A stretch of DNA of 24,019 nucleotides from JADHUC01 sp964617665 (lineage in GTDB: Bacteria > Planctomycetota > Planctomycetia > Pirellulales > Pirellulaceae), in assembly GCA_964617665.1 (NCBI GenBank), contig CAZUAH010000185.1, forward strand, positions 1 through 24,019. Direction: 5' to 3'. Within the stretch, counting starts at the first letter, position 1. Each line of letters begins with the position of its first letter. The notes under the pieces are model-generated. The model was not told the DNA's origin, did no database searches, and was given only the letters and a program-made list of their open reading frames with translations. This document shows, one piece after another, positions 6,561-14,801 of the stretch. A program made the position numbers and the translations under genes.

Positions 6561-7502
6561 ATGCCCTCAGAGCTGCACAACGCCATCAAACAACTAAATG
6601 CGAATATGCAGAGCGTAGTGTTGGGCAAGCCCGAGGCGATACGCATGACGCTGGTGGCATTGCTGGCAGGGGAACACGTTTTGCTGGAAGACGTGCCGGG
6701 AGTCGGCAAGACGCTGGTCGGCAAGGCATTGGCCAAGAGCCTGTCCGGGGATTTCTGCCGACTGCAGTTCACTCCAGACCTGTTGCCCAGCGATATTGTT
6801 GGCAGCAGCCTGTTCAATTCGAAAACGTCCGAATTCGAATACAAACGTGGTCCAATTTTCGCCAACGTCGTTCTGGCCGACGAAATCAACCGGGCGCCAC
6901 CAAGGACTCAGAGTGCCCTGCTGGAGGCGATGAGCGATCGGCAGGTCTCGGTAGACGGCGTGACCCATAATTTGCCGCAACCCTTCATCGTCATCGCCAC
7001 GCAAAACCCATTCGAGTTCGAAGGCACTTATGCGTTACCAGAGAACCAACTGGATCGATTCCTGTTGAGGGTTTCAATGGGTTACCCGGACCGCGATGCA
7101 GAGCGTCAGATCCTCTCGTCGCACCGCGATGGCGAACCAGTAGAAACGCTAGAACCTGTGTTGGGATGCGACGAAATCGTCGCCCTGCAGCAGGAAGTTC
7201 GCCAAGTCACCGTCGAGGACTCCATCTACGACTATCTGCTTGACATCGTTGAAGCCACAAGGCACTGCGAAGACCTCCACGTAGGCGTCAGCACGCGCGG
7301 CGCGATCAGCCTGTACCGGGCCGCACAAGCGTCCGCACTGATCGACGATCGCACGTTCGTTGTACCCGACGATATCAAGCAGCTAACCATACCGATACTT
7401 TCCCACCGCGTAGTCACCAAAGGTTTCATACAAGGCGACAATCGCCAAGCAGCCGAATCGATCATCGAGCGATTGGTCGACGACGTTGCGGTTCCCACGT
7501 AG
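6561..7502 (+). CDS. MoxR family AAA+ ATPase
   Basis: The product is 313 aa. ATG 6561 is preferred over TTG 6549 because GGAG sits 6 bp before it. The protein carries the MoxR signatures: Walker A PGVGKT near residues 46-51, FTPDLLPSDIVGSSLFN, FEYKRGPIFANVVLADEINR with Walker B DEIN near 107-110, sensor-1 IATQNPFEFEGTY, LPENQLDRFLL, and the C-terminal lid with STRGAISLYRAAQASALI. The length is typical. MoxR ATPases act as cytoplasmic chaperones for assembly or metal insertion, usually with VWA or DUF58 proteins encoded just downstream. Here no such partner follows; the next gene is a FabI-like reductase. The divergent toroid membrane protein is the nearest candidate partner, by inference. Confidence 0.93.
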   Translation: MPSELHNAIKQLNANMQSVVLGKPEAIRMTLVALLAGEHVLLEDVPGVGKTLVGKALAKSLSGDFCRLQFTPDLLPSDIVGSSLFNSKTSEFEYKRGPIFANVVLADEINRAPPRTQSALLEAMSDRQVSVDGVTHNLPQPFIVIATQNPFEFEGTYALPENQLDRFLLRVSMGYPDRDAERQILSSHRDGEPVETLEPVLGCDEIVALQQEVRQVTVEDSIYDYLLDIVEATRHCEDLHVGVSTRGAISLYRAAQASALIDDRTFVVPDDIKQLTIPILSHRVVTKGFIQGDNRQAAESIIERLVDDVAVPT

Positions 7503-7582
7503 CAGATCTGCCAGTGTGAACCTGCGTGTTTGTGCCCACTGGTCCGCTCGCGAACGTGTCGGACATTTCGTAGACTATCACC

Positions 7583-8383
7583 ATGGATTTTCTGCAGCTT
7601 TCCGACAAATCGGTTCTCGTTTTCGGTGTCGCTAACCGGAAGAGCGTGGCGTACCACATTGGTCGTACTCTGGCCGAGTGCGGTGCCAGCGTCGTTTACG
7701 TAGTGCAAGACGAAGAACGACGGGCCAGCACAGCAAAACTGCTGGGCGACGCGGACGTCTACGTTTGCGACGTGGAACAAGAAGATCAAATCGAGCGATT
7801 GCGGAGCGAGTTGACGGCGCGCGGCGAGCGGTTCCATGGGATGGTTCACTCGATTGCCTTTGCCGACTTCTCGGACGGCATGAAACCGTTTCACGAAACC
7901 GGCAAACGCCAGTTTCTGCAGGCGGTCGACATTTCGTGCTATTCGCTGATCGCTTTGTCCAACGCAATGAGGGATGCGCTGGATGCCGACGCGTCGGTAG
8001 TCACGATTTCCATTTCGACGACGCGCATGGCCAGCGAGAACTACGGGTTTATGGCGCCGATCAAGGCGGCTTTGGATTCGTCACTGGCGTTTCTCGCGAA
8101 ATCGTTCAGCAACTTCTCGCGGGTCCGGTTCAACGCGGTTGCGCCCGGGCTATTGAAAACGTCAGCATCGGCTGGCATACCGGGTTACGTCGATTCGTAC
8201 CTGTTTGCTGAAGAAGTGATCCCTCGCAAACAAGCCGTGCAAACGCAGGAGGTGGCCAATGCGGCTGCTTTCCTGCTCAGCCCGCGCTCCTCGGGCATCA
8301 ATGCCCAATCGATCGTGATCGACGCCGGTATGTCAATCAACTACTTCGATAAGCAAATCGTTCAAAAGGCAATGAGAGAGTAA
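7583..8383 (+). CDS. FabI-like enoyl-[acyl-carrier-protein] reductase (SDR family)
   Basis: The product is 266 aa from ATG 7583; no Shine-Dalgarno site is visible. It matches FabI closely: dinucleotide loop VFGVANRKSVAYHIG (residues 13-27), HSIAFA near 89-94, Tyr154-x6-Lys161 in the ENYGFMAPIKAAL segment, VRFNAVAPGLLKTSASAGIP and the terminal VIDAGMSINYF. FabI reduces the trans-2-enoyl-ACP double bond with NAD(P)H in the last step of each fatty-acid elongation cycle. The position ten residues before the catalytic Tyr is Ile144, where E. coli FabI has Tyr146, so this may be a divergent paralogue with another substrate. Its TAA overlaps the ATG of the next gene (TAATG), implying translational coupling. 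Confidence 0.85.
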   Translation: MDFLQLSDKSVLVFGVANRKSVAYHIGRTLAECGASVVYVVQDEERRASTAKLLGDADVYVCDVEQEDQIERLRSELTARGERFHGMVHSIAFADFSDGMKPFHETGKRQFLQAVDISCYSLIALSNAMRDALDADASVVTISISTTRMASENYGFMAPIKAALDSSLAFLAKSFSNFSRVRFNAVAPGLLKTSASAGIPGYVDSYLFAEEVIPRKQAVQTQEVANAAAFLLSPRSSGINAQSIVIDAGMSINYFDKQIVQKAMRE

Positions 8384-9543
8384 TGACGCTATCGAAATAC
8401 GCAAACCGCTCGCGAACGGCATGTTTGGTCGCGGTCATCGTGATCGCGGTTTCATGCGATACTTGCCTTGCGGAGCCGGTGGATGTTCCAGCTCTGGTCC
8501 GAGTGATCAATGCTGTCGGCCCAGAGGGTGCCGGGCATCGCGAGGCCATTGCCGCTTGCCAACAGCTTATGCAGGCCGATGCAGCGCAAATTCCTGAGAT
8601 CCTGACCGGCATGGACGGATCCGGAAGACTCGCTGTCAACTGGCTTCGATCTGCGGTAGAGACGATTGCACAGCGTCAATTGGCAGACGGCGGCAAGCTG
8701 CCGCAGGGGGCACTCGAGGCTTTTCTGGCAGATGTCGCGCGTGCTCCAAAGGCGCGTCGCATGGCTTATGAGTTGATTCGGCGCGTCGATTCATCCGCCG
8801 AGCGCCGCCTTGTCCCACGTCTGCTGAACGACCCCAGCCTGGAATTGCGACGCGACGCGGTGTCACTTGCATTGGCTGGGGCCGACGCAGCGCTGAAGGC
8901 GGGCAGCAAGGAAGACGCAATCGTCGCCTATCGACGTGCCCTTACGGCGGCTCGCGATCTGGACCAGATCAAGAACGCGGCCAAACAGCTTCGTGATTTG
9001 GGCGAAACGGTCGACCTGCCAAGGCACTTCGGTTTCATCCAGCATTGGAAGCTCGTGGGGCCGTTCGACAATACGGACAAAGGCGGCTTTGATGTCGTCT
9101 ACGGCCCCGAGACGTCGCTCGACGTTTCGGCGGAACATGAAGGAAAAGAGAGAGTTGTGCGCTGGTTCGATTGCACGACAGATGACGAATTTGGCAATGT
9201 CGACTTGAACAAAGCGGTGGGGAAACTGAAAGACGTCATAACGTATGCTTACGCCGAATTCGTCTCCGAAGAAGAGCGCGAAGCGGAATTCCGATTGGGC
9301 TGTACCAATGGAAACAAGCTCTGGGTGAATGGCGAACTGCTGTTCGCAAATACCGTCTATCACACCGGCTACTTCGTCGATCAGTACGTAGGCAAGGCTC
9401 GGCTGAAGAAGGGAACGAACATCATCCTGCTGAAGATTGCTCAAGACAACCAAGACGAGAAGTGGACGCAAAACTGGCAGCTTCAACTGCGCGTCTGCGA
9501 TCAGTATGGTACGGCGATCCTGTCGAAAGATCGCGGAAAGTAG
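8383..9543 (+). CDS. Secreted protein with helical N-terminal region and beta-sandwich (lectin-like) C-terminal domain
   Basis: The product is 386 aa. ATG 8383 overlaps the upstream stop as TAATG. A signal peptide spans residues about 1-30 (ACLVAVIVIAVSCDTCLA, cleavage before EPVD). Residues 35-210 are helical and HEAT-like, with a segment on ageing of repeats AYELIRRVDSSAERRLVPRL. From about 220 the protein turns to beta structure: FGFIQHWKLVGPFDN, then a region with CTNGNKLWVNGELLFAN and YHTGYFVDQYVGKARLKKGT, and NIILLKIAQDNQ. This resembles the galactose-binding/PA14-like sandwich modules appended to planctomycete exported enzymes. No catalytic motif is seen, so a carbohydrate- or surface-binding role outside the cytoplasm is likely. 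Coupling to a FabI-like gene is unusual. Confidence 0.75.
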   Translation: MTLSKYANRSRTACLVAVIVIAVSCDTCLAEPVDVPALVRVINAVGPEGAGHREAIAACQQLMQADAAQIPEILTGMDGSGRLAVNWLRSAVETIAQRQLADGGKLPQGALEAFLADVARAPKARRMAYELIRRVDSSAERRLVPRLLNDPSLELRRDAVSLALAGADAALKAGSKEDAIVAYRRALTAARDLDQIKNAAKQLRDLGETVDLPRHFGFIQHWKLVGPFDNTDKGGFDVVYGPETSLDVSAEHEGKERVVRWFDCTTDDEFGNVDLNKAVGKLKDVITYAYAEFVSEEEREAEFRLGCTNGNKLWVNGELLFANTVYHTGYFVDQYVGKARLKKGTNIILLKIAQDNQDEKWTQNWQLQLRVCDQYGTAILSKDRGK

Positions 9544-9595
9544 CTGACGTCGCGTCGCAAAAGAGCGTGCGTCCTTCAACGAGTGGAAAAACAAC

Positions 9596-10804
9596 ATGAC
9601 GAATCGAGCTTTATCTCGGCTTGCTCTTATCGGACTGATCTGTTCGCTGTGCGGCGCGGATTGGGCGCAATTCCGTGGGCCGGACGCCAGCAGCGTGGCA
9701 GCGGACGCCAAATTGCCCATCACCTGGGACGAAGGCAAAAACATAGCTTGGCGAATCGACCTATCGGGGCGAGGACCGTCCAGTCCGATCGTTGTGCGCG
9801 ATCGGGTGGTCATCACGGCGACCAGCGGCTTTCGCAATACGCGTCTGCACGTGTTCTGCTATGAGACATCTTCCGGCAAAAAGCTGTGGGAACGCCAGTT
9901 CTGGGCGACGGGACGTACTTCGACGCACAACAGCATTTCGGTCGCTGCCCCCACACCCGCCAGCGACGGAGCCCACATTTACGCGTTCTATTCGTCGAAC
10001 GACTTGATCTGTCTGGACTTGGATGGCAACTTGCGTTGGTTTCGAGGGTTGGCGATTGACTACCCGAAAGCGGGCAACGATGTGGGCATGGCCTGTTCGC
10101 CTCTTGTGGTCGACGGCGTTGTCGTGGTCCAGGTCGAGAGCCAGAACGATGCTTTTGCGGTTGGCGTGGATGCGACCACGGGAGAAAACTGCTGGCGAGT
10201 CGAACGAACCAGAGTAGCTGGTTGGTCTTCGCCTATCGCGATTCCTGGCAACGGCATCAGGAAGACGGCGGTATTGCTACAGTCGCGGGACTGCTTGACC
10301 GTTCACGATCCGCGTAGCGGCGAGCAGCTATGGCGGTGGGAAGCGGAATGCTCGACAACTCCATCTTCTGTCTTCGCCAACAGCGTTTTGTATACGCCGA
10401 TGGGCGGTTTAACGGCACTGAAGCTGTCCAATGAATCCGATTCGCCAGAAGTCCTCTGGGACGCCCTTCGCATGCGTCCAGGGGCGTCCAGCCTGATTGC
10501 CTACGACGGCCATGTGTATGCACTGAGCGGAGCCATTCTGAAGTGCGCCGATGCCGCGACCGGCGAACTCCAATGGCAACTCCGGCTGAAGGGCCGGCAT
10601 TGGGCCACCCCTGTGGTGGCGGGCGGCTACATGTATTGCATCAACTACGACGGTGAAGCTCGCGTGGTCAAGCTGGGCGGCGCTGAGGGCGAGATCGTTG
10701 GCGAAAGCAACTTCGGCGAACTGATACACGCGTCGCCAGCCGTAGCCGACAACGCCATGTACGTGCGCTGTGACAAATACTTATGGAAAATCGCGACGCC
10801 GTAG
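9596..10804 (+). CDS. Exported PQQ-like beta-propeller (outer membrane BamB-like repeat) protein
   Basis: The product is 402 aa with a short N-terminal signal (LALIGLICSLCGADWAQFRG). It opens with the WAQFRGPDASS and WRIDLSGRGPSSPIV motifs typical of the planctomycete PQQ-repeat family. Several propeller blades of the AxDxxTGxxLW type follow: SGKKLWERQF, LDLDGNLRWFRG, ATTGENCWRV, PRSGEQLWRWE and DAATGELQWQLRLKG. No cysteine pair or PQQ-binding catalytic site of a true quinoprotein dehydrogenase is visible, so it is probably a non-enzymatic periplasmic binding scaffold. It lies 52 bp after the preceding secreted protein on the same strand and may share its transcript. Confidence 0.88.
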   Translation: MTNRALSRLALIGLICSLCGADWAQFRGPDASSVAADAKLPITWDEGKNIAWRIDLSGRGPSSPIVVRDRVVITATSGFRNTRLHVFCYETSSGKKLWERQFWATGRTSTHNSISVAAPTPASDGAHIYAFYSSNDLICLDLDGNLRWFRGLAIDYPKAGNDVGMACSPLVVDGVVVVQVESQNDAFAVGVDATTGENCWRVERTRVAGWSSPIAIPGNGIRKTAVLLQSRDCLTVHDPRSGEQLWRWEAECSTTPSSVFANSVLYTPMGGLTALKLSNESDSPEVLWDALRMRPGASSLIAYDGHVYALSGAILKCADAATGELQWQLRLKGRHWATPVVAGGYMYCINYDGEARVVKLGGAEGEIVGESNFGELIHASPAVADNAMYVRCDKYLWKIATP

Positions 10805-10923
10805 CAGACTCTAAGCGCCCGGCGTAGTCGAGGCGACGGACGCAACGCCGCTGAGACGGAACACTTCCTCGAGACCGTGATACGGTGGAATCAGGGCCAT
10901 GCGAGAAACAGGCTCGTTGCCGT

Positions 10924-11535
10924 CTATGCTTTTCCAGGATCGGATTCGATCTCATCGGAGTCGTCGTCCGCATGACGCTGATCGCTTCGCCAAACCCAAT
11001 ATTTTCTGTCTAACAAACAACGTGAAATGGCTTCCAATGCGCGTAGGTGATCTGTGGGGTTATCCGGAGGCGAGACAAGCAGAAATACGAAATGGACCAG
11101 TTTGTTGTCTGAACTGCCAAAATCGATTCCCTCACGGGAGAAAGCCATTGTGGCCATAACTCGATCCACAGCGCCGTGTTTCGTGTGCGGAATAGCAATA
11201 CCACAGCCAATTCCCGTCGTGCCGAGGTGTTCGCGTTGGATTACGGCATCAGCGATGCCATCCTGCTCGGCGTCAGGAATGGCTCCAGCCTCCGCCAAGC
11301 TGCCAACCATGGTACGAATCGCTAAATCTCTGCTGCGGGCGCTCAGATTTGGCAATATCGATTCAGGAACCATGAATTGAAACTGTGCGGCCAAAGAAGC
11401 CAAATCGTATTCGCGCCCAGACGCGTCCCTGCAAGGCGGGACTCCCTCAAGCAGGGAACGCCGGCCATTGCCATCGTTCGGGCGGCGTCTGCTTCGTAAA
11501 TCCGTTCGCGTAGGAGTCGTTCTCGTTGTCGACAT
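10924..11535 (-). CDS. PTS EIIA-type (PtsN-like, fructose/nitrogen class) phosphotransfer protein with N-terminal extension
   Basis: The product is 203 aa. ATG 11535 has GAGG about 11 bp upstream. Residues about 55-185 form the EIIA-Ntr fold: MVPESILPNLSARSRDLAIR, GTTGIGCGIAIPHTKH with the phospho-accepting His near residue 117, VHFVFLLVSPPDNPTDHL and ALEAISRCLLD. PtsN homologues relay phosphoryl groups from PEP through EI and NPr and regulate potassium transport, nitrogen metabolism and envelope stress. The N-terminal 54 residues are Arg-rich, then EYDLASLAAQFQF. An internal start at 11373 would remove this part but lacks a Shine-Dalgarno site. The C-terminus after LLD (RKYWVWRSDQRHADDDSDE) differs from the usual final helix, so C-terminal drift is possible. 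It is divergent from the sigma-factor gene. Confidence 0.82.
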   Translation of the reverse strand: MSTTRTTPTRTDLRSRRRPNDGNGRRSLLEGVPPCRDASGREYDLASLAAQFQFMVPESILPNLSARSRDLAIRTMVGSLAEAGAIPDAEQDGIADAVIQREHLGTTGIGCGIAIPHTKHGAVDRVMATMAFSREGIDFGSSDNKLVHFVFLLVSPPDNPTDHLRALEAISRCLLDRKYWVWRSDQRHADDDSDEIESDPGKA

Positions 11536-11756
11536 AGGGTTTTTGCCTCGTCTACATGCAACCGAATGATTTAGGTGGAGATAACACTGATACGGTTGAG
11601 ACTATGAGTATGCTCTGCTGAGATGCAGTACTCTGCCCAGAAAAAGATATGGTGTTCGTAAGAAAATCGGAAGAAGTTGGGAATAACATGGGTGAAAACC
11701 CTTCCTGTCCTGAGTTTAGGTATAGGATCTTTGAGAATTGTTGGGTGGGGTGATTG

Positions 11757-12371
11757 ATGTGTTGTCCAAGATCGGATCTCGAAGACCAAATAAAGACTTT
11801 GTTGCTGGGCAATGAAGCGGACGTCGGAGACGGACTTGACCTGATACACCGAAGTTACGGTGAGGCCATCGGCTGTTGGATACAACGCTGTTTCTGCAGT
11901 TTGTCGTCTGAAGATCTGGCGGATGCGTGGCAAGATACGCTGTTTTGTATCGCGCAGATGGTCGCGGATGGGCAGTTCCGTGAAGACGGATCGCTTCACG
12001 CTTTGCTCTCCAGCATCATGAGGTGGCGCAGCATTGACGTGCTGAACGCCAACACGAAATACCAGCAATCGCTTGAAAAATACAGAGAGAGGGCAGGATG
12101 CTCCAATGAAGTGACGGATGTGGATCCGCTGTTTCTGGATGAAGTATTCCATTTGATTTCCGAAGGGATCGAAACATTGCCGCCGAGGCAGAAGACTGTA
12201 TGGGAAGCCTATCGCGAATGCGGCTTCTCCGTCCGAAGCCTCTCGGAGTTGGTTGAAGCCGTGGAAAGAGCGACGGAGGGCAACGAGACTCACGACTCTG
12301 TACGGCGAGCCCAGCAGGAAGGACGCGACAAGATTCGCGAGTATCTGAGACAAAAGGGGTATGGAAAGTGA
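11757..12371 (+). CDS. ECF-type RNA polymerase sigma factor
   Basis: The product is about 204 aa from ATG 11757; TTG 11754 is also possible. Region 2 is visible at residues about 25-95: GDGLDLIHRSYGEAIG, SSEDLADAWQDTLFCIAQM and the HALLSSIMRWRSIDVLNAN helix that contacts promoter DNA. Region 4 is at about 140-200: IETLPPRQKTVWEAYRECGF and a longer than usual linker before SVRRAQQEGRDKIREYL. No anti-sigma gene is adjacent. The next gene is a Ser/Thr kinase whose GTG start overlaps this stop by 4 bp (GTGA), an arrangement known for planctomycete ECF factors associated with kinases. Regulation through that kinase is the natural inference. Confidence 0.85.
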   Translation: MCCPRSDLEDQIKTLLLGNEADVGDGLDLIHRSYGEAIGCWIQRCFCSLSSEDLADAWQDTLFCIAQMVADGQFREDGSLHALLSSIMRWRSIDVLNANTKYQQSLEKYRERAGCSNEVTDVDPLFLDEVFHLISEGIETLPPRQKTVWEAYRECGFSVRSLSELVEAVERATEGNETHDSVRRAQQEGRDKIREYLRQKGYGK

Positions 12372-13879
12372 ACGCAAACGAGAGGCTGAAAGCCAAGACG
12401 GGAAGCGAGGATACCGGCGAATCACTGGACTCGCTAGCCACCGACATCCTGCAGCAAGGTCCCCTGGACCTGAGTGCCGGCCCGCCTACCCCGCCGTCTG
12501 GCGAGCAGGAACTCTCTGAAGGCTTCCGAAAGGCTCTCGATGCGCTAGGCCCAAACTTGGGGCAAGAACTCGTGGCCCGAGTGAAAGCCGGCGAACGGCT
12601 ACCTATCCCTGTCGGCGACCCAACGAAGCCAAGTAGTGCTGTTTTTCCCGTGGATGAGGATTCTTCCATGTCGGGAGTCGAATGGGACTTTCCTGGATCC
12701 GAGCATGGCGAAAGCGTGATTGCTACGATTCGTGGCGAGGCCAGTACAAGGAACGACCCACTCGAGGAGGATTCGTCACACGAGGTGGCAAGCGAGAAGC
12801 TAACGTCGGAGAAGCTGACCGCACGGTACAAAGCGATCATCCGCAAGGGGCAAATTGGACGAACGCCAGGCTATGCGTTGAGGAAGCTTTTGGGCAGAGG
12901 AGGCCAGGGGCAAGTATTCCTGACCGAGCGGCGCGGTGCGGACGGCTTCGATTTTGTGGCTGCCATCAAGTTATTCTCACCCGAGTCATACTCAAGCGTC
13001 GCCAAATACGAAGCTGCAATGCGGCGAATCGCTCGCGTCGCGTCGCTTGTCGCGCAGGCTCACCATCCGAACCTGGTAGATGTGCTGTTTTTCGAGCAGC
13101 GATATGGCGTCCGCATGATGCTCATGGAACTGGTCGATGGTTTCGACTTGCGACGCCTCTTGAAGCCCGCTATGCACGACAAGCTACGGCAAAGTGCGCC
13201 GGAATACCTTTGGGACGAAATCAACAAGGACTTGGTCACGTTTGGCCGCCCGCAGTTGCGCATGCGGCCGGGTTTCGCGGTGGCCATTGTGCGCGATTGT
13301 CTGGCTGGTCTGAGTTTACTGCACCGCCGACGTGTCGTTCACGGCGACATCAAGCCTTCGAACATCATGCTGGACAGGATCAGCGGCCACGCGAAGCTGG
13401 TCGATCTCGGCTCCGCCTTCGATCTCGACGACACCCAACGCCTGCGTTTCTTCACTCCAGCCTACGCAGCGCCCGAAGTGTTGGAACGGCGGGAATGGAC
13501 GCGACAAAGCGATTTGGCAAGTTTGGGATACGTGCTGATCGAATTGCTGGCCGGTCGGCCGTTGTTCGCCAACACAAAGACCAGTATGCCCTTCGAGCAG
13601 AAGGAACCGTTGAGTAAAGACGAACTGTTGCGGAAAAAGATGGAACTGCCCCATTACTTGGCAGAACTCGTGCCCGTGGACGTGGCCGAATGTAAGAGTC
13701 TGATGGGGCTGTGCCGCAGACTCACGGATCCGGATCCCGACAAACGGTTCTTCAGCGCCGAGCACGCCGACCTGGATCCAGAATGTGGTGCCTATGTGTT
13801 TCAGACGGAACTGATCAGAGGACACCTCGCAAAGGAGTTTGGCCGGGGAATCCGCGACTGGGTAGAAGCGTTGAAATAG
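12368..13879 (+). CDS. Soluble Ser/Thr protein kinase coupled to the sigma factor
   Basis: The product is 503 aa, from a GTG preceded by AGGGG at good spacing and overlapping the sigma stop. Residues 1-160 are acidic and probably disordered. The kinase domain spans about 170-460: glycine loop LLGRGGQGQVF (175-184), Lys201 in AAIKLF, catalytic HGDIKPSN with Asp327 and Asn332, DLG at 346-348 in place of DFG, and AAPEVLERREW. It should be catalytically competent. The HRD arginine is Gly326, making it a non-RD kinase less dependent on activation-loop phosphorylation. There is an insertion of about 35 residues near 265-300 before the catalytic helix. No transmembrane helix is seen, so it should act in the cytoplasm. 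The likely substrate is the sigma factor, or an upstream signalling component. Confidence 0.88.
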   Translation: MNANERLKAKTGSEDTGESLDSLATDILQQGPLDLSAGPPTPPSGEQELSEGFRKALDALGPNLGQELVARVKAGERLPIPVGDPTKPSSAVFPVDEDSSMSGVEWDFPGSEHGESVIATIRGEASTRNDPLEEDSSHEVASEKLTSEKLTARYKAIIRKGQIGRTPGYALRKLLGRGGQGQVFLTERRGADGFDFVAAIKLFSPESYSSVAKYEAAMRRIARVASLVAQAHHPNLVDVLFFEQRYGVRMMLMELVDGFDLRRLLKPAMHDKLRQSAPEYLWDEINKDLVTFGRPQLRMRPGFAVAIVRDCLAGLSLLHRRRVVHGDIKPSNIMLDRISGHAKLVDLGSAFDLDDTQRLRFFTPAYAAPEVLERREWTRQSDLASLGYVLIELLAGRPLFANTKTSMPFEQKEPLSKDELLRKKMELPHYLAELVPVDVAECKSLMGLCRRLTDPDPDKRFFSAEHADLDPECGAYVFQTELIRGHLAKEFGRGIRDWVEALK

Positions 13880-13880
13880 C

Positions 13881-13901
13881 CCCACCGAACGAGTCGGTGG
13901 G
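13881..13901 (+). terminator. Hairpin directly after the kinase stop
   Basis: CCCACCGA (13881-13888) and TCGGTGGG (13894-13901) form a perfect 8-bp stem with a 5-nt loop, one base after the TAG at 13877-13879. No U-tract follows, so it is a factor-dependent or weak terminator, or a 3'-end stabilising hairpin. It lies in the gap between the convergent kinase and EEP genes. Confidence 0.55.
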
Positions 13902-13952
13902 ATGTGGGACGCGAGATACTGCTGGGATGGAGTCTGTTCCGCCCAGCAATGC

Positions 13953-14675
13953 TCAGATTAGAAAATCCGCTACCATCGGCAAGTGGTCCGATGCTCTCTT
14001 GGCGGTTTCTGTACGCGAGGCGTAGGAGTGATGCAGTTTGATGTCGCCTCGGTAGTAGATCCAGTCCAATGTCCGCATGGGCATAATCGCTGGAAACGTC
14101 CGCACGTGTTTGGCCGCTGCTTTGAAACCAACCGGTTCCAGGAGTCGCTTTCCGAGCTTTCCCCGAAGGTCATTGAAGTCTCCAGCAGCGAAGGTTGGGG
14201 TGTTCCTGTGGGCGTGCTTCAGGATGTCGCTATTCAAAAACCGGCGAACCTGAATCTTCCTTTCAAAACCAGCCAATCCCAGGTGGAAATTGAATAGCAG
14301 CAACGTGTGAGAATGGCCGCCGAATCGCACTCGGCAATGTGCCGCCAGAGCTCGTCGCCGTTTCTTCAAGGGAACGCTCAAATCCAGATGACGGACGTCG
14401 TGTAAGGGAAACCGGCTAAGGATTGCGTTTCCGTAGTGACCTTCACGCAACGCTACGTTGCGCTGATACTCCCTATGCGGGAGCCCCGTCGCATCGCTCA
14501 GCAAATCCACTTGACGATGATGGCGCGAACGCCGGGCTCCGTCGTCCACTTCTTGCAGAAAAACGATGTCCGGGTCGCAATGTGAAATGACTTCCACAAT
14601 CCGTCCAAGGCGGTACCGACGATCCACGCCGCCGATGCCCTTATGGATGTTGTATGTCAACAGTCGAAATCGCAT
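13953..14675 (-). CDS. Endonuclease/exonuclease/phosphatase (EEP) family metal-dependent hydrolase
   Basis: I choose ATG 14675 (240 aa), which places the first beta strand (MRFRLLTYNIHKGIGG) at the N-terminus. An in-frame ATG at 14714 adds 13 unlikely residues. EEP motifs are complete: LTYNIHKG with the metal-site Asn, IVFLQEVDD with the Glu, EGHYGNAILSRFPL, FNFHLGLAG, AGDFNDLRGKLG with the Asp-x-Asn pair, DWIYYRGDI, and RASDHLPMVADF with the catalytic Asp-His. Substrates in this family range from DNA to inositol and lipid head groups, and the sequence alone does not decide. There is no signal peptide, so it is probably cytoplasmic. The gene lies 126 bp downstream of the giant kinase on the same strand. 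Confidence 0.87.
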   Translation of the reverse strand: MRFRLLTYNIHKGIGGVDRRYRLGRIVEVISHCDPDIVFLQEVDDGARRSRHHRQVDLLSDATGLPHREYQRNVALREGHYGNAILSRFPLHDVRHLDLSVPLKKRRRALAAHCRVRFGGHSHTLLLFNFHLGLAGFERKIQVRRFLNSDILKHAHRNTPTFAAGDFNDLRGKLGKRLLEPVGFKAAAKHVRTFPAIMPMRTLDWIYYRGDIKLHHSYASRTETAKRASDHLPMVADFLI

Positions 14676-14801
14676 GGCAGACCATACAGGCGGACGCAAC
14701 GCCTCTCCCAACATACGCGAGGCGGCTCACGTGACCTGAACGGCCATCAATGCGCGACAGCAGACTCCTGCAAGCCAAATCTCCTGTCGTCGGACAACCA
14801 T

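Noticed and set aside
8863..9837. 324-codon minus-strand ORF
   Set aside because: It is antisense to the secreted beta-sandwich gene and the start of the PQQ-like gene, with no protein signature.
11571..12425. 284-codon minus-strand ORF over the sigma factor
   Set aside because: It is antisense to a clear ECF sigma factor and crosses the intergenic region without any family motif.
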